Shown: positions 62,993-64,000 of the stretch, in pieces
How the letters are laid out: each line of letters starts with the position of its first letter
Numbering within the stretch: position 1 is the first letter of the stretch
From: Duganella lactea
GTDB taxonomy: Bacteria; Pseudomonadota; Gammaproteobacteria; Burkholderiales; Burkholderiaceae_D
Assembly (NCBI RefSeq): GCF_009857505.1
Contig: NZ_WWCP01000025.1
Span: forward strand, 21,683-85,682
Direction of reading: 5' to 3'
DNA: 64,000 bases
Notes under the pieces: generated by a model
What the model saw: the letters and a program-made list of their open reading frames with translations, nothing else
Databases searched by the model: none
What the model was told of the DNA's origin: nothing
Program-made: the position numbers and the translations under genes

Positions 62993-63871
62993 ATGCTGAA
63001 GAAAATAGTTGCTGTAGTGCTAAGCTCGTTTACCGCCGTCACGTTTGCCGCCGGACCGCAGCTTGGCTCGCAGTCGGTGCTGGTGGTGGAAGACGCCACC
63101 GGCAAAGTGCTGCTCGAAAAAAATGCCGATAACCAAGTGCCGATCGCCTCGCTGACCAAGCTGATGACCGCGATGGTGGTGCTGGACGCCAAACTGGATA
63201 TGAAGGAAAAGATCGAAATCGACCGCGCCGACGTCGACATGCTGAAGCATAGCGCCTCGCGCGTGCCGGTCGGCGCCGAACTGTCGCGCGGCGAGGTGCT
63301 GCAACTGGCGCTGATGTCCTCCGACAACCGCGCCGCCGCCTCGCTGGCGCGCACCTACCCGGGCGGCGCGCCGGCGTTCCGCATGGCGGTCCGCAACAAG
63401 ATCCGTACGCTGGGCCTGAGCAAGACCGTGATCGAAGAGCCGACCGGGCTGTCGCCGCACAACGTCTCGACCGCCTCCGACCTGGTCAAGATGGCCACGG
63501 CCGCCTCGGCGTATCCGGAGATTCGCCGCATCACGACCGACACCAAGGACATCATCAAGATCAAAGGCCGCAAGGTCGAGTACCACAACACCAACCGTCT
63601 GGTCGGTGCCAAGGGCTGGGACGTCGGCCTGTCGAAGACCGGCTACACCGAAGAAGCCGGCCGCTGCCTGATCATGCGCTTCAAATCCGGCGGCAAGAAC
63701 AACACGCTGGTGCTGCTGAACGCCGGCGCCACGTCGGTGCGCAACATGGACGCGGTCAAGATCCGTCGCCTGGTCGCCGGCCCGGACGACAAGCCGAAAG
63801 TGATGAAAGCCTCGGCCAAGACCAAGAAAAAAGCCGTCAAACAAGCCAAGCGCGTGCGCCGCGCGATGTAA
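62993..63871 (+). CDS. D-alanyl-D-alanine endopeptidase/carboxypeptidase (PBP7-type)
   Basis: 292 residues. Signal peptide (IVAVVLSSFTAVTFA). The penicillin-binding triads are all present: SLTK (about 53-56, nucleophile serine), SDN (about 110-112), and KTG (about 221-223, in SKTGYTEEAGR). It trims or cleaves peptidoglycan cross-links in the periplasm. The C-terminal tail is extremely Lys/Arg-rich (AKTKKKAVKQAKRVRRAM), unlike PbpG, and may bind acidic wall polymers. Similar genes are named pbpG or dacB. Confidence 0.92.
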   Translation: MLKKIVAVVLSSFTAVTFAAGPQLGSQSVLVVEDATGKVLLEKNADNQVPIASLTKLMTAMVVLDAKLDMKEKIEIDRADVDMLKHSASRVPVGAELSRGEVLQLALMSSDNRAAASLARTYPGGAPAFRMAVRNKIRTLGLSKTVIEEPTGLSPHNVSTASDLVKMATAASAYPEIRRITTDTKDIIKIKGRKVEYHNTNRLVGAKGWDVGLSKTGYTEEAGRCLIMRFKSGGKNNTLVLLNAGATSVRNMDAVKIRRLVAGPDDKPKVMKASAKTKKKAVKQAKRVRRAM

Positions 63872-63873
63872 GC

Positions 63874-63888
63874 AAAAACGGGTGTCAG
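63874..63888 (-). repeat. 15-bp CTGACACCCGTTTTT repeat copy
   Basis: On the minus strand this reads CTGACACCCGTTTTT, identical to bases 5641-5655. It overlaps the end of the IS110-like transposase gene and follows the DD-peptidase stop by 2 bp. Confidence 0.7.
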
Positions 63889-64000
63889 ATACCGTCTTGA
63901 ATGGCAAGCTTTTTCGATAAGTATTTGGGGTCGAAAGGCTTGCCAGTACGGATGACACCGTAAATCAGATGCGTCAGTTTGTGAACGACAGCACTGATCA
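63885..64000 (-). CDS. IS110-type transposase, C-terminal end (cut by window edge)
   Basis: Only the last 38 codons lie in the window, ending at TGA 63885-63887. The reading VHKLTHLIYGVIRTGKPFDP followed by KYLSKKLAIQDGI matches the C-terminus of IS110/IS116/IS902-family transposases (HLIYGVLKSGKPFDP type). The rest of the element lies beyond base 64000. No inverted repeats are expected for this family. Confidence 0.8.
   Translation of the reverse strand, partial: ISAVVHKLTHLIYGVIRTGKPFDPKYLSKKLAIQDGI

Overview
The window is GC-rich bacterial DNA that looks like a member of the Betaproteobacteria, most likely Oxalobacteraceae (Duganella, Massilia or Janthinobacterium relatives). This rests on gene content and protein style (ETF-ubiquinone oxidoreductase, ScoAB, 3-hydroxybutyrate dehydrogenase, DctA, RelA with an EFDD motif) and on recurrent GGTGTCAG/CTGACACC intergenic palindromes. 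No 16S or other decisive marker is present, so this placement is an inference.

Layout. 1-1.3 kb: 5' part of thrS (minus strand) behind two tandem identical tRNA-Val(GAC) genes. 1.4-11.5 kb: housekeeping and metabolism (CDF metal exporter, serine hydrolase, CAT-like acetyltransferase, LysR/GST divergent pair, hydrolase-ridA-relA operon, 3-hydroxybutyrate dehydrogenase, dctA). 11.6-17.4 kb: a HAF-repeat membrane-anchored protein, scoAB with a divergent PAS-LuxR regulator, an SDR, and ETF-QO. 17.6-51.8 kb: one compact and nearly complete flagellar locus. 51.8-55.2 kb: a PAS-GGDEF-EAL protein, a small membrane protein and a DUF882 peptidase-like lipoprotein. 55.2-57.7 kb: a group II intron with its reverse transcriptase. 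57.8-64 kb: small unknowns, a TonB-C-like protein, a degenerate EAL protein, a class II amidotransferase, a GNAT, a sulfate-binding protein next to a molbindin, a penicillin-binding DD-peptidase, and the tail of an IS110-type transposase running off the end.

The flagellar locus is the main content. Minus-strand fliM-fliN-fliP-fliQ-fliR-flhB-flhA diverges from plus-strand fliE-F-G-H-I-J. Then follow fliD-S-T-K-L-fliA(sigma28)-motA-motB-flgM-flgN plus a free-standing muramidase. A divergent flgA comes next, then flgB to flgL, and a hook-associated-protein candidate. A short 294-residue flagellin with its own sigma28-like promoter and a FliK-like gene sit at the other end. Dedicated stator, sigma factor and anti-sigma genes inside the cluster, the absence of fliO, flhF/flhG and che genes, and the overall order resemble the secondary (lateral, Flag-2/laf) flagellar systems of Vibrio, Aeromonas and Escherichia. 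Departures of interest are a FliM without the N-terminal CheY-docking motif, a FlgJ split into two genes 7 kb apart, an NPEH autocleavage motif in FlhB, two FliK-like genes, and no recognisable LafK regulator in the fliM-fliE gap.

The genes work together as one export-rod-hook-filament machine. Early rod, export and switch operons diverge near 26.3 kb, and the late operon carries its own sigma28/FlgM checkpoint. Outside it, ridA-relA (stringent response), ScoAB/Hbd (ketone body or PHB breakdown) and DctA suggest a heterotroph using short-chain acids.
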